Source of the DNA: CBDUBH01 sp965365345
GTDB lineage: Bacteria > Bacteroidota > Ignavibacteria > Ignavibacteriales > SURF-24
Assembly: GCA_965365345.1 (NCBI GenBank)
Contig: CBDUBH010000066.1
Coordinates: 1 to 20,055, forward strand
Direction: 5' to 3'
Length of the DNA: 20,055 nucleotides
The notes beneath the pieces are model-generated. The model worked only from the letters and a program-made list of their open reading frames with translations. It was not told the DNA's origin and ran no database searches. Each line of letters opens with the position of its first letter. Positions within the stretch are counted from its first letter, which is position 1. The position numbers and the translations under genes are program-made. This document shows positions 1-8,021 of the stretch, one piece after another.

Positions 1-50
1 AGAGTTGCTTTATCAATCGGCACACTTTGGAAGTTTTAAATTCCGCAAAT

Positions 51-1133
51 CTATTTCTGAATTCTGAAAATATTGATTATTGCTCCGGCAATAAATATTA
101 AATTTGCAAACCAGGCTGTAAGCAAAGGATCCATAACCCCGTTTTTGCCGAAAGCCTGGCTTATTTTCATAAAGCCTAAGTAAACAAAAGTAAATAATAA
201 GCTTATTCCAAATTGCAAAGCCAAACCGCCGCGTCTTTTACTTGCAGCCATTGGAAGTCCCAAAAACACAACCACAAAACTCGCCATTGCATAAGCATAA
301 CGTGAATGATATTCGATCAAAGTTCTGGTAGGGTCGTTGCCTGTACGGGCTTGTTCTTCGTAAAAACTTTTAAGTTCAGATAAGGTCATTTCTTCAGGTT
401 TACGCTGTTTTTGAATTACGTCTTTAGGTGAAAAATTCAGATAATCCAACGTTTTTCTGTCAAATCTTTCAGCGATTTCTTCAGTGTTATAAAATTCTCT
501 TTTTATTCCGCCGTAAAGATGCCAAACTTTGTGAGTGCTGTCATATTGCATTCTTTCAGCATCAATTCTGGAACGCATTTTTGTTGGATCGGATCTGTCG
601 TATTCCTGAATTCCGATTTTTGTTCCGGTATTGTTTTGTGTATCAAAAAAAGAAATATTTACGATCCTGTTGCGGCTATCCTGAAAAAATATATTATTGC
701 CTGCATAAACAATATTTTTTTTCATATCGTTTACTTCGATTGCAACTTTTCCTTTATTTGCAAGGGGAACAATATATCCGCCGAAATAAATGGAAAATAA
801 ACTGACCAGAAAAGCAGTAATTAAAAAGGGCAGCATGATTCTGTATAAACTTACGCCTGCGACTTTTATTGCGGTAAGTTCATTTAAATTTGCCATTTTA
901 CCAACTGTGAAAAGACTTGCCAAAAATACCGAAACCGGAGTTACAAGCCGCACAATTTCCGGAATAAAATAAAGGTAATATTCAAAAATTTTTGCGTTAC
1001 TTACATTTTGATCTATAAAATCATCAAGATTTTCCATAAGATCTACGATCACGAAAATTATAACAAATGCAAAAATTGCAAAAAGAATTACTTGCAAAAA
1101 TTGTTTTACAAAATATCTGTCAACTATTCTCAT
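51..1133 (-). CDS. lptG: LptF/LptG-family LPS export permease (LptG-like)
   Basis: This is a 360-residue permease of the YjgP/YjgQ (LptF/LptG) family. In known systems these proteins form the inner-membrane channel of the ABC machine that extracts lipopolysaccharide and feeds it to the periplasmic bridge. The layout fits: three hydrophobic segments in the first 130 residues, a soluble middle (about 130-270) matching the periplasmic jelly-roll, and further hydrophobic segments at the C-terminus. The frame opens with TTG at 1139, but ATG at 1133 gives the usual N-terminus MRIVDRYFVKQF, so I chose it. It overlaps the upstream lptF-like gene by 14 bp, so the two are probably translationally coupled. 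Assigning G rather than F rests on gene order and the shorter length; the family call is secure. The ATPase LptB is not in the window. Confidence 0.88.
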   Translation of the reverse strand: MRIVDRYFVKQFLQVILFAIFAFVIIFVIVDLMENLDDFIDQNVSNAKIFEYYLYFIPEIVRLVTPVSVFLASLFTVGKMANLNELTAIKVAGVSLYRIMLPFLITAFLVSLFSIYFGGYIVPLANKGKVAIEVNDMKKNIVYAGNNIFFQDSRNRIVNISFFDTQNNTGTKIGIQEYDRSDPTKMRSRIDAERMQYDSTHKVWHLYGGIKREFYNTEEIAERFDRKTLDYLNFSPKDVIQKQRKPEEMTLSELKSFYEEQARTGNDPTRTLIEYHSRYAYAMASFVVVFLGLPMAASKRRGGLALQFGISLLFTFVYLGFMKISQAFGKNGVMDPLLTAWFANLIFIAGAIINIFRIQK

Positions 1134-2496
1134 TTTCAATTTCTTCTTCCGAAGATCTGAACTGCTTCGGCAATAATTTTCCTAAAAAATTTAAGTTTAA
1201 TGTTACGCGTTCACGTGCTGATTTTACCGTAATTAAAACTCCGAAAATCCCTAGAACAAAATTTGCACTCCACATTCCCCAAAAAGGTGAAAGTAAACCT
1301 CTATCAGCCAATTTTTCACCGCCAATCAAAAATGCCCAGTAAACCAAAAAGAACAAAATACTTATTCCTGCAGCAACTCCCATTCCGCCTTTTCGTGTCA
1401 TAATTCCAAGCGGCGCGCCGATCAAAATAAAAATTATGCAGGCAACGGGGATAGAATATTTTTTGTGAACTTCAACCATGTAACGATTTATATTTTCTTT
1501 GTTGGCTCTCAAATTCATTAAATAAGAATTTATAACGCTCTTTGCGGAAGTAGCCCTATCTTTAACTTTGTAAAGTAAAACATCATCACTTAAATTTATT
1601 TGATCTGAACGGGATTTTGCAATGCTGTCGCTTATGAAATATAAATTTATATTTTTAGCAAGCTGAGAATTATAATCATCTCTGATTCGTTCTAAACTAT
1701 CAACAATTACAAGCATGTCTGATGCGCTTAATTCTCTATCGCCTCGCATACCGCCGGGAGTTGACTGCTGAAAAGAAAATTGATCTGCGTTCAACGCAAT
1801 TTTATGTCTGTCAAAAACAAGTTTTCTGTAAACATTTTTATCGTTCTGATCATTCTCATGAATTTCCCCGGTGTAAAGATCTAGAATTAATTTCCTTTGA
1901 TCTCCTGAAAAATATAATTTTCCTTTTTCCGCTGTAACAACGTTTAATTGTGAAGGATTTGAATGATCGTAAATTGTAACACCTTCAAGCAAATTTGATT
2001 CGCTGTCAACTTTTCTAGCCAGAATTGAATAGTTCGGAATTTCCTGGGAAAACAATCCGGGTACTAAAGATAAAGTCGGTTTTTTATTTGAAACATCCTG
2101 AAGTAAGATTCTTGCTGCATGATTTGCATCAGGATAAATGCTGTTATTGAAAATAATAAGCAAAATACAGATAACTATACTTGCCACAAAAGGCGGCATG
2201 ATCATTTTATAAACGCTTATTCCCGAAGCTTTCATTATGGCAATTTCATTATTGGCAGACATGTTTCCGTAAGCCATCAAAGTTGCAACCAGCACACTCA
2301 TTGGAACAACAAGTACAACCATCCAAGCCAAATTATAAAGGATCAATTTTACAATGATCCACATTCCTAAACCTTTACCTACAAGTCTATCCGCAAACTT
2401 CGTTAAAAAGTTGAACAGAAAAATAAAGATCAAAGTAAGCAGTGAAAAGAAAAACGGACCTGCGTGATTTCGCAAAATATATTTAAAAAGGATCAT
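1120..2496 (-). CDS. lptF: LptF/LptG-family LPS export permease (LptF-like)
   Basis: This is a 458-residue permease and the probable partner of the shorter gene it overlaps. It opens with a membrane segment after MILFKYILRNHAGPFF, has two more segments by about residue 125 including the family-typical MSVLVATLMAYGNMSANNE region, then a long soluble domain (about 130-345) and three C-terminal segments. The soluble part is about 100 residues longer than in the partner. In the family this domain is the jelly-roll that hands LPS to LptC. ATG at 2496 is the start; the reading frame is not open far upstream. It is the first gene of a two-gene minus-strand operon that diverges from the dipeptidase gene, with 187 bp of very AT-rich intergenic DNA between them. 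The family is sure; the F/G assignment is inferred. Confidence 0.88.
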   Translation of the reverse strand: MILFKYILRNHAGPFFFSLLTLIFIFLFNFLTKFADRLVGKGLGMWIIVKLILYNLAWMVVLVVPMSVLVATLMAYGNMSANNEIAIMKASGISVYKMIMPPFVASIVICILLIIFNNSIYPDANHAARILLQDVSNKKPTLSLVPGLFSQEIPNYSILARKVDSESNLLEGVTIYDHSNPSQLNVVTAEKGKLYFSGDQRKLILDLYTGEIHENDQNDKNVYRKLVFDRHKIALNADQFSFQQSTPGGMRGDRELSASDMLVIVDSLERIRDDYNSQLAKNINLYFISDSIAKSRSDQINLSDDVLLYKVKDRATSAKSVINSYLMNLRANKENINRYMVEVHKKYSIPVACIIFILIGAPLGIMTRKGGMGVAAGISILFFLVYWAFLIGGEKLADRGLLSPFWGMWSANFVLGIFGVLITVKSARERVTLNLNFLGKLLPKQFRSSEEEIENENS

Positions 2497-2683
2497 AACA
2501 TCTAAAAAATTTTAATTTTTATCTTATAATTTTGAATTCAAAAATCTTTAAATTTTTGTGATATTTCAAATTTTTTAATAGTTTAATATAGTTGATATTA
2601 AGTAAAGTTATCAATTAAAAAATGCCGGACATAAAAAAACTTACTTTCAAATATACAAATCTTAATAAACAAAGAGGTTAGAT

Positions 2684-4057
2684 GTGGAAAATGTAGTTAA
2701 TTTTATCAATGAAAATTACGATCGCTACATTGATGAACTGAAAGATTTTTTGAGAATACAAAGTATAAGTACGCTTCCCGAAAAAAATAATGATATGATG
2801 GAAGCAGCAAAATTTGTTGCGCAAAAATTAACTGATGCCGGCTTAAAAAAAGTTAAAGTTCATAAAACCAAAGGTCATCCCATAGTTTATGGTGAATGGC
2901 TTAGCGCTCCGGGAAAACCTACAATTTTAATTTACGGACATTACGATGTTCAGCCGGTTGATCCAATTGAACTTTGGAAAAATCCACCGTTTGAACCTGT
3001 AATTGAAGACGGCAAAATATGGGCTCGCGGTGCAACTGATGATAAAGGTCAACTTTACGTACATGTAAAAAGCGTTGAAGCATATTTGAAAACAAACGGC
3101 AAACTGCCTGTTAATGTTAAATTTTTAATTGAAGGCGAAGAGGAAATAGGAAGCACAAATCTTGAAAAATTCATTAAAGAAAATCAAAAATTACTAAAAG
3201 CCGATGCTGTTCTGGTTTCAGATACATCTTTATATGAAGAAGGAGTTCCTTCAATTACTTACGGATTACGCGGATTGGCCTACATGGAAATTGAAGTAAC
3301 CGGACCAAATCGCGATCTTCATTCCGGAAGTTTCGGCGGCGCGGTTGCAAATCCTATAAATATTCTTTCCCAAATGATTGCAAAACTTCATGATAAAAAA
3401 GGTAAAATAACAATTCCCGGATTTTATGATGATGTACTTGCGTTAACAAAAAAAGAAAGAGATAATATAAAGAATTTGAATTTCAGCGATAAAAATTTCG
3501 CAAAAGAATTGCAAGTAAAAGAATTACATGGCGAAAGCGGATTTTCAACTTTAGAAAGATTGTGGGCACGTCCTACTTTGGATTGCAACGGAATTTGGGG
3601 CGGATTTACAGGTGAAGGTGCAAAAACAGTAATCCCTTCAAAAGCATCTGCAAAAATCAGTATGCGTCTTGTTCCGGATCAAGATCCAAAAAAGATCGAA
3701 AAATTATTTACAAAATATATTAAAGAAATTGCACCGAAAAGCGTAAAAGTTGAAGTAAAAGCTTTGCACGGCGGCTATCCTGTAATTACTCCGCTTGAAA
3801 ATGAAGCAATGCAGGCAGCGGCAAAAGCAATGGAAAAAGCTTTCGGTAAGAAAACTGTTTTTATGCGCGAAGGCGGTTCAATTCCTGTAATAGTGCATTT
3901 TGTTAAACAATTAAAAGCTCCGGCAATTTTAATGGGATTGGGATTAAACAGCGAAAATCTTCATTCACCAAATGAACATTTTAATTTGAATCACTTTAAA
4001 TTGGGAATTTTAAGCTCTGCATATTTTCTTGATGAAATTGCCGGCTTGAAAAAATAA
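2684..4057 (+). CDS. M20 family dipeptidase (CNDP/PepV-like metallopeptidase)
   Basis: This is a 457-residue di-zinc peptidase of the M20 family, probably a cytoplasmic dipeptidase since no signal peptide is seen. Metal-site motifs are complete: GHYDVQP (H86, D88), GATDDKG (D119 bridging), EGEEEIGS (E153 general base, E154 ligand), VSDT (D180) and LHSPNEHF (H427). The lid/dimerisation domain carries LHSGSFGGAVANP, and the substrate-site motif GGSIPV follows. The start is GTG at 2684, preceded by AGAGG at 2673-2677. The ATG two bases earlier (2682) is out of frame and stops after four codons. The gene diverges from lptF. Length and motifs match the M20A/F dipeptidase group; the exact substrate is unknown. 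Confidence 0.93.
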   Translation: MENVVNFINENYDRYIDELKDFLRIQSISTLPEKNNDMMEAAKFVAQKLTDAGLKKVKVHKTKGHPIVYGEWLSAPGKPTILIYGHYDVQPVDPIELWKNPPFEPVIEDGKIWARGATDDKGQLYVHVKSVEAYLKTNGKLPVNVKFLIEGEEEIGSTNLEKFIKENQKLLKADAVLVSDTSLYEEGVPSITYGLRGLAYMEIEVTGPNRDLHSGSFGGAVANPINILSQMIAKLHDKKGKITIPGFYDDVLALTKKERDNIKNLNFSDKNFAKELQVKELHGESGFSTLERLWARPTLDCNGIWGGFTGEGAKTVIPSKASAKISMRLVPDQDPKKIEKLFTKYIKEIAPKSVKVEVKALHGGYPVITPLENEAMQAAAKAMEKAFGKKTVFMREGGSIPVIVHFVKQLKAPAILMGLGLNSENLHSPNEHFNLNHFKLGILSSAYFLDEIAGLKK

Positions 4058-4113
4058 ATATTAATCTTCATGAAAAATGAAAGCAATCAAATTGTAATAA
4101 TACGGGAGAACGA

Positions 4114-5208
4114 ATGACAGAAATAAATGACTGCGGATTTATTGATCACTTAAAGACCATATACAAAAATTTACAATTTGACGAGAACAATTGTACAGTA
4201 AAAGTTTATGAAGATATTAAAACAGAATACGATACATTAATTCACGGAGTTGCCATAAGGGATTTTGGCAGCTCCGGAATTATTGAACTTAAAGGAAGCG
4301 ATACTATTGATTATCTTCATAGAGTCAGTACAAATTCAATAAAAAATATTCAGCAAAACAGCTCTGTATTTACACTTTTCACTACCGATAAAGGCAGAAT
4401 TATTGACAGAACATTTTATATTAATCTTGGCGAAAAACAATTACTTATCGGAAGCCGTGAAAATTTTAAAAAACTTTACGGCTGGCTGAACAAATACATA
4501 ATTGCGGAAGATATTAAAACTATTGACGCATCAAAATTGTATTTTGCATTTGAATTTTACGGACCGCAATCTGAATCATTTTTAACTCTGATGTTTGGTG
4601 ATTCGGTAAGTTCACTTAAAGATTTTGACGTTAAAGCTGTAAGTTACGAAAGTACGGCATTCTTTCTTTGCAAAATTAAAGAATTTGAAACAACCAAATT
4701 TTTTGTACTCGGAAATATTCAGCACAAAAAGAATTTTTTCACAAATCTTTTAGAACAAAAAAGTGTTTTTGATTTCAAACCTGCAGGTGAAAATGCCTTT
4801 GAAATTTTCAGAATTCAGAATGGAATTCCTGCTGCGCCAAATGAAATTAACGATGCTTACAATCCGCATGAAATTAATTTAATAAATGAAGTTAGTTTTT
4901 CAAAAGGATGCTACATCGGTCAGGAGGTTATTGCAAGATTGGATGCATATCAAAAAGTTCAGAAGAATTTAGTAAAGATTGAATTTTCTGAAGAACCCGT
5001 TATAAATGAATTACCGTTCAAAATTGAAATTGAAAACGAGCAGATTGGCGAAATTACTTCGATTGCAAAAGATCCTTTGAAAAATAAAACCAAAGGCTTG
5101 GCAATAATTAGAAATGAATTTTTAAAGGAAAAAAATCATTTTACTTTTATTGATAATGACATGAATGAAATTCAAATTTCAACAAATAATTCGGCAAACG
5201 GAATATGA
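4114..5208 (+). CDS. ygfZ: YgfZ/GcvT-like folate-binding protein
   Basis: This 364-residue protein belongs to the YgfZ/GcvT-fold family, folate-dependent proteins that support iron-sulfur enzymes such as MiaB. The diagnostic motif KGCYIGQE is at residues 264-271, with its conserved cysteine at 266, followed by the usual basic stretch VIARLDAYQKVQKNL. The N-terminal region around residues 45-100 (IELKGSDTIDYLHR, TTDKGRIIDR) matches the GcvT-type folate-binding fold. A good ribosome site GGGAGA (4104-4109) precedes the ATG. The stop overlaps the next start by 4 bp, so the cobalamin adenosyltransferase is translationally coupled. A true GcvT aminomethyltransferase is unlikely because of the KGCYxGQE motif. 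Confidence 0.9.
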   Translation: MTEINDCGFIDHLKTIYKNLQFDENNCTVKVYEDIKTEYDTLIHGVAIRDFGSSGIIELKGSDTIDYLHRVSTNSIKNIQQNSSVFTLFTTDKGRIIDRTFYINLGEKQLLIGSRENFKKLYGWLNKYIIAEDIKTIDASKLYFAFEFYGPQSESFLTLMFGDSVSSLKDFDVKAVSYESTAFFLCKIKEFETTKFFVLGNIQHKKNFFTNLLEQKSVFDFKPAGENAFEIFRIQNGIPAAPNEINDAYNPHEINLINEVSFSKGCYIGQEVIARLDAYQKVQKNLVKIEFSEEPVINELPFKIEIENEQIGEITSIAKDPLKNKTKGLAIIRNEFLKEKNHFTFIDNDMNEIQISTNNSANGI

Positions 5209-5753
5209 AAATTTACACGCGAACCGGTGATAAAGGCGAAACAAGATTAGTTGACGGCGAAAAAGTTTCCAAAGATAATTTAAGAATTGTAACTTACGGA
5301 ACTATTGACGAGTTAAATTCTGTTATAGGAATTGTAATAAGTGAAATTTCTGAAAGCCCTGTAAAAGAATTATTACAAAAAATTCAAAATGATCTTTTTA
5401 CAATCGGCGCGGATCTGGCAACTCCAATTTCCGAAAAGAATGAAAAGTTTAACGGATTAAGATTGGTAAAAGATCCTATTGAATTTCTGGAATCTGAAAT
5501 TGATAAGTACGAATCTCAGCTTGAACCTTTAAGAAATTTCATTTTACCGGGCGGATCAAAAAGTGCAAGTTATTTGCATTTGGCTCGCACGGTTTGCAGA
5601 AGAGCTGAAAGATTTGCAGTTTCACTAAGCAAACAAGTTGAAATTAATGATATTATAATTGTATATTTAAACAGACTTTCAGATTTATTATTTGTTCTTT
5701 CACGTTACGAAAATAAAGTTCAAAATCTACCCGATGTAATTTGGAAAAAATAG
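5205..5753 (+). CDS. PduO-type ATP:cob(I)alamin adenosyltransferase
   Basis: This 182-residue enzyme transfers the adenosyl group of ATP to cob(I)alamin to make coenzyme B12. The N-terminal ATP-binding motif YTRTGDKGET (residues 4-13) is intact. So are the family helices with YGTIDELNS and the ARTVCRRAER segment, whose arginine and glutamate residues sit at the active site in PduO-type enzymes. Length is typical of the family. It starts inside the stop of ygfZ (ATGA overlap), so the two genes form a pair. No B12-dependent enzyme or cobalamin riboswitch was seen nearby. The PduO family is clear; the CobA and EutT types are excluded by the motifs. Confidence 0.93.
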   Translation: MKIYTRTGDKGETRLVDGEKVSKDNLRIVTYGTIDELNSVIGIVISEISESPVKELLQKIQNDLFTIGADLATPISEKNEKFNGLRLVKDPIEFLESEIDKYESQLEPLRNFILPGGSKSASYLHLARTVCRRAERFAVSLSKQVEINDIIIVYLNRLSDLLFVLSRYENKVQNLPDVIWKK

Positions 5754-5940
5754 TAATTTTATTCTCTCTACTTAAAAGATAAAATTTTGTTTGTTTCAAA
5801 TTTAACTTCGGCTGCCAAAATTCTCAAACCTCATTAAAAATAATTATGGGGGTGAAATTGGCTTCGACGGGATTAGTAAGATGATGAACTGCGCATCGTG
5901 TTCACCTGAGACACGTAAAACGCGGGTAAAAAAAATAACT

Positions 5941-5970
5941 GACGAAAATAATTTCGCTCTAGCTGCCTAA
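5941..5970 (+). other. tmRNA proteolysis tag reading frame (DENNFALAA)
   Basis: In the frame closed by TAA at 5968 the last codons read DENNFALAA, with the ALAA end recognised by ClpXP-type proteases. I take GAC at 5941 as the resume codon. The five bases before it, TAACT, carry T and A at -5 and -4, as TAGTC does before the resume codon in E. coli. Nine residues also matches Bacteroidota tags of the GETNYALAA type as I recall them. An upstream in-frame start (ACT 5938 or GTA 5926) would only lengthen the tag. Confidence 0.8.
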
Positions 5971-6165
5971 TTAAAAGGTAGCCGTTCTTTAAGTCCTCGC
6001 GTACCGGGATTTAAAAGAACGCCGTTTGGTACGATAGCTGAACCGAGCATCCGGGTAGGGGAGGCGAAACAATAACCGGAGATGCTTGAAAAGATCCTGT
6101 TTGCCGGAGCTTTTTTAAGCGTGATCAAAAGACAAAATATGTGCGTAGTATGTTCATGGTTTTAT

Positions 6166-6203
<38 letters not shown>

Positions 6204-6232
6204 AACTTTATCTTTTCTAAAAAGCTTTATAA

Positions 6233-6475
6233 ATGTATTATACTTAAATTTTACATAGTGAGAAAGCTGATAAACATTATTATGGCTCGACCTCGGATTT
6301 AGAAAAACGCATGGTTGAACATAATAAAGGAAAAGTAAAATTCACATCACCTTTACGACCATGAAAACCAATTTATTTTGAAGAATTTGCATCAAGAAGT
6401 GAAGCATACAAAAGAGAACTATTTTTTATAAGTATTGATGGAAGAAATTGGCTAAAAGAAAATAAAATAATTTAA
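6233..6475 (+). pseudogene. GIY-YIG nuclease pseudogene (two in-frame stops)
   Basis: A single reading frame of about 80 codons runs from ATG 6233 to TAA 6473 and matches the short GIY-YIG nuclease family. It begins MYYT-stop-IL, then HSEKADKHYYGSTSDLEKR, EHNKGKVKFTSPLRP-stop-KPIYFEEF and SRSEAYKRE, and ends NWLKENKII. The usual YxYIL and YYxGS halves of the motif are both present. TAA at 6245 replaces the expected tyrosine of YIL, and TGA at 6362 replaces the usual tryptophan of RPWK. No frameshift is needed, so decay is by two point mutations, probably recent. It lies 29 bp after ssrA, and a degenerate tmRNA end follows its stop directly. Expression of a working enzyme is unlikely. Confidence 0.85.
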
Positions 6476-6531
6476 TTCCGGACACGGATTCTGCACAGCA
6501 TTCCTTCAGAAGACTCCCGCTACCTTCACCA
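6474..6531 (+). repeat. Degenerate second copy of the tmRNA 3' end
   Basis: Bases 6474-6491 match 6166-6183 of the tmRNA at 15 of 18 positions. Bases 6512-6531 match 6184-6203 at 18 of 20, including the terminal CACCA. A 20-base insert (6492-6511) splits the copy exactly between TTC and GACT of the T-loop. The copy starts overlapping the stop codon of the GIY-YIG pseudogene, so the two form one unit. It lacks the rest of a tmRNA and cannot be functional as such. Confidence 0.75.
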
Positions 6532-6540
6532 ATTGGTTAA

Positions 6541-6582
6541 TTTTGCTTAATTCAAGCATAAAAAAACTTTAATTGAGCAAAA
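6541..6582. repeat. Imperfect AT-rich inverted repeat
   Basis: TTTTGCTTAATT (6541-6552) pairs with AATTGAGCAAAA (6571-6582) over 12 positions with one G-U pair, around an 18-base loop. It sits 9 bases after the degenerate tmRNA end. No T-run follows, so it is not a standard terminator. The rest of 6583-6745 is AT-rich and shows no gene. Confidence 0.45.
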
Positions 6583-6748
6583 ATTGTATTTAATAGAATT
6601 CTTATTTTAAAAGTTTAATCTCTAGAATTAAAACATTATTATTTATTCAAGTTATGAATTTATAAATCAATTGAGCATCTAATTCTCTGATATCTGATTT
6701 AATATTTTTATCTTTTTGCAAAAAAAATACAATGAAGTACGATTTTGC

Positions 6749-6777
6749 TTGACAACTTTTCAAAAAATTTCTACATT
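6749..6777 (+). promoter_or_regulatory. Promoter of the LacI-family regulator gene
   Basis: A consensus -35 box TTGACA (6749-6754) and a -10-like box TACATT (6772-6777) are separated by exactly 17 bases. The pair lies 64 bp before the regulator's start codon. The expected transcription start near 6784 falls inside the operator. Confidence 0.7.
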
Positions 6778-6799
6778 TAGAACAAACGATTGCGCAAAG
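6778..6799 (+). promoter_or_regulatory. LacI-family operator O1 (autoregulation)
   Basis: CAAACGATTGCGCAAAG (6783-6799) is exactly the reverse complement of 7927-7943. The right half GATTGCGCAA is the good half-site; the left half is weaker (6 of 10 symmetric positions). A further related half-site, TTGCGAATC, is at 6803-6811. It directly follows the -10 box, so bound repressor would block its own gene. Confidence 0.7.
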
Positions 6800-6840
6800 A
6801 ACTTGCGAATCCATTAAACTAAATCACTGAGTAAGATCTG

Positions 6841-7890
6841 ATGAAAAATTCCAATATAACATTACAAGGAATTGCGGATCAACTGAATCTTTCCGTAACT
6901 ACCGTTTCAAGAGTTTTAAACGGTAAATCAGACCGGTATCGTATCAGTAAAGAAACTCAAGATTCAGTTAATAAACTTGCCAAAGAATTAAAATACTCTC
7001 CTAATCAACTTGCACGCGGATTAAGATTAAAAAGAACAAATACAATTGGTTATATAATTCCGGATATTTCAAATCCATTTTTTGCAAGTATTGCCAAAAG
7101 CGTTGAAAAATTTGCTCGAAAATCTGGTTATTCAATTATTTTATGCGATAGTGAGGAAAATACCGAAATTGAAGAAAACCTGATTCAACTAATGATTGAA
7201 AGGAAAGTTGACGGACTTATTCTTTCTCCTGTTGGATTAGAAATTACACATCTAAAAAATCTTATTCAAAAAAATGTTCCCGTTGTATTGCTTGACCGTT
7301 ATTTTCCTGATCTCGAAATTCCTTTTGTAACATCTGATAATTATCAAGGCGCATTAGAAGCAGTTAGTTTATTGATTGAAAACAATCATTCACAAATTGC
7401 ATGTATTCAGGGGTTAAAAAATACATCGCCAAATAATGATCGTGTAAAAGGTTATCTTGATGCTCATAAAAAGTACGGCCTTACTGTTGATAATAATCTT
7501 ATTGTCGGTGATAGTTTCGGTGAAGAAAATGGGTATATTGAAACAAAATTATTACTAAAGCGAAGTAAACTCCCGACAGCGATTTTTGCCGTAAGCAATT
7601 TAATCTCCCTTGGTGCAATTCGTGCAATCACAGAAGAGGGACTGAAAATTCCTGATGATATCTCAATGATTTCATTTGATGATCAACCTTATTCTCGTTT
7701 CCTCTCAACTCCTATGACTACTGTTTCTCAGCAGAGTACTCAAATAGGACAAATAGCAACAAAACTTTTAATCAGTCAGATTGAATCAAATAAAAATATT
7801 GAGCAGAACGGAATTTTTCTGCAAACAAAATTAATAATCCGTGATTCAGTTAAGAAAAATCCTAAACTTGAAGTAAAAGCTACGGCATAA
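6841..7890 (+). CDS. LacI/GalR-family transcriptional regulator
   Basis: This 349-residue repressor has an N-terminal helix-turn-helix (residues about 6-25, ITLQGIADQLNLSVTTVSRV) followed by LNGK. The hinge helix is in SPNQLARGLRLKRT, and a periplasmic-binding-protein-like sensor domain begins at NTIGYIIPDISNPFF. The later segments ISMISFDDQPYSRFLSTP and MTTVSQQ are family-typical. Full length and all landmarks suggest a working protein. Its operator-like sites lie at its own promoter and at the promoter of the sugar-uptake genes that follow 131 bp after its stop. It therefore probably represses that locus until a sugar or sugar derivative binds. The ribosome site before ATG 6841 is poor. The effector cannot be deduced. 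Confidence 0.93.
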   Translation: MKNSNITLQGIADQLNLSVTTVSRVLNGKSDRYRISKETQDSVNKLAKELKYSPNQLARGLRLKRTNTIGYIIPDISNPFFASIAKSVEKFARKSGYSIILCDSEENTEIEENLIQLMIERKVDGLILSPVGLEITHLKNLIQKNVPVVLLDRYFPDLEIPFVTSDNYQGALEAVSLLIENNHSQIACIQGLKNTSPNNDRVKGYLDAHKKYGLTVDNNLIVGDSFGEENGYIETKLLLKRSKLPTAIFAVSNLISLGAIRAITEEGLKIPDDISMISFDDQPYSRFLSTPMTTVSQQSTQIGQIATKLLISQIESNKNIEQNGIFLQTKLIIRDSVKKNPKLEVKATA

Positions 7891-7922
7891 AATTATTTTA
7901 TTTGGGGAAATGACGAATTTTA

Positions 7923-7951
7923 TTGACTTTGCGCAATCGTTTGCGTAAAAT
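7923..7951 (+). promoter_or_regulatory. Promoter of the sugar-uptake gene run
   Basis: A -35 box TTGACT (7923-7928) and a -10 box TAAAAT (7946-7951) are spaced by exactly 17 bases, 71 bp before the start codon of the sugar-binding lipoprotein gene. The spacer is filled by the operator. Confidence 0.75.
7929..7948 (+). promoter_or_regulatory. LacI-family operator O2 between -35 and -10
   Basis: TTGCGCAATC and GTTTGCGTAA form a 20-bp palindrome centred on CG with 8 of 10 symmetric positions, the form typical of LacI-family operators. It fills the promoter spacer and touches the -10 box. The 17 bases at 7927-7943 occur inverted and exact at O1. Confidence 0.8.
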
Positions 7952-8021
7952 ATCAGTAAAATTAAGTCCTCGTAGAATTCAGTTTTGAAAGCTTTAATTC
8001 TAAATTTCCAAAGGGCTTAGC

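Noticed and set aside
428..805. Open frames on the plus strand inside the lptG/lptF region
   Set aside because: They lie antisense to clearly recognisable membrane proteins, have cysteine- and phenylalanine-rich nonsense composition and no ribosome sites.
2497..2683. Promoter boxes in the divergent intergenic region, including TTGATA/TATCAA inverted pieces
   Set aside because: The stretch is almost entirely A and T, so many weak matches exist on both strands and none has convincing spacing to the genes.
5755..5786. Possible terminator after the cobalamin adenosyltransferase gene (AATTTTAT paired with ATAAAATT)
   Set aside because: The stem is only 8 A/T pairs around a 16-base loop and no clean T-run follows; such pairs are common in DNA this AT-rich.
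6362..6364. TGA read as tryptophan (recoding) in the GIY-YIG frame
   Set aside because: The same frame also has a TAA stop at 6245, and other genes in the window use TGA as a normal stop (for example lptF and ygfZ), so this is decay and not a different code.
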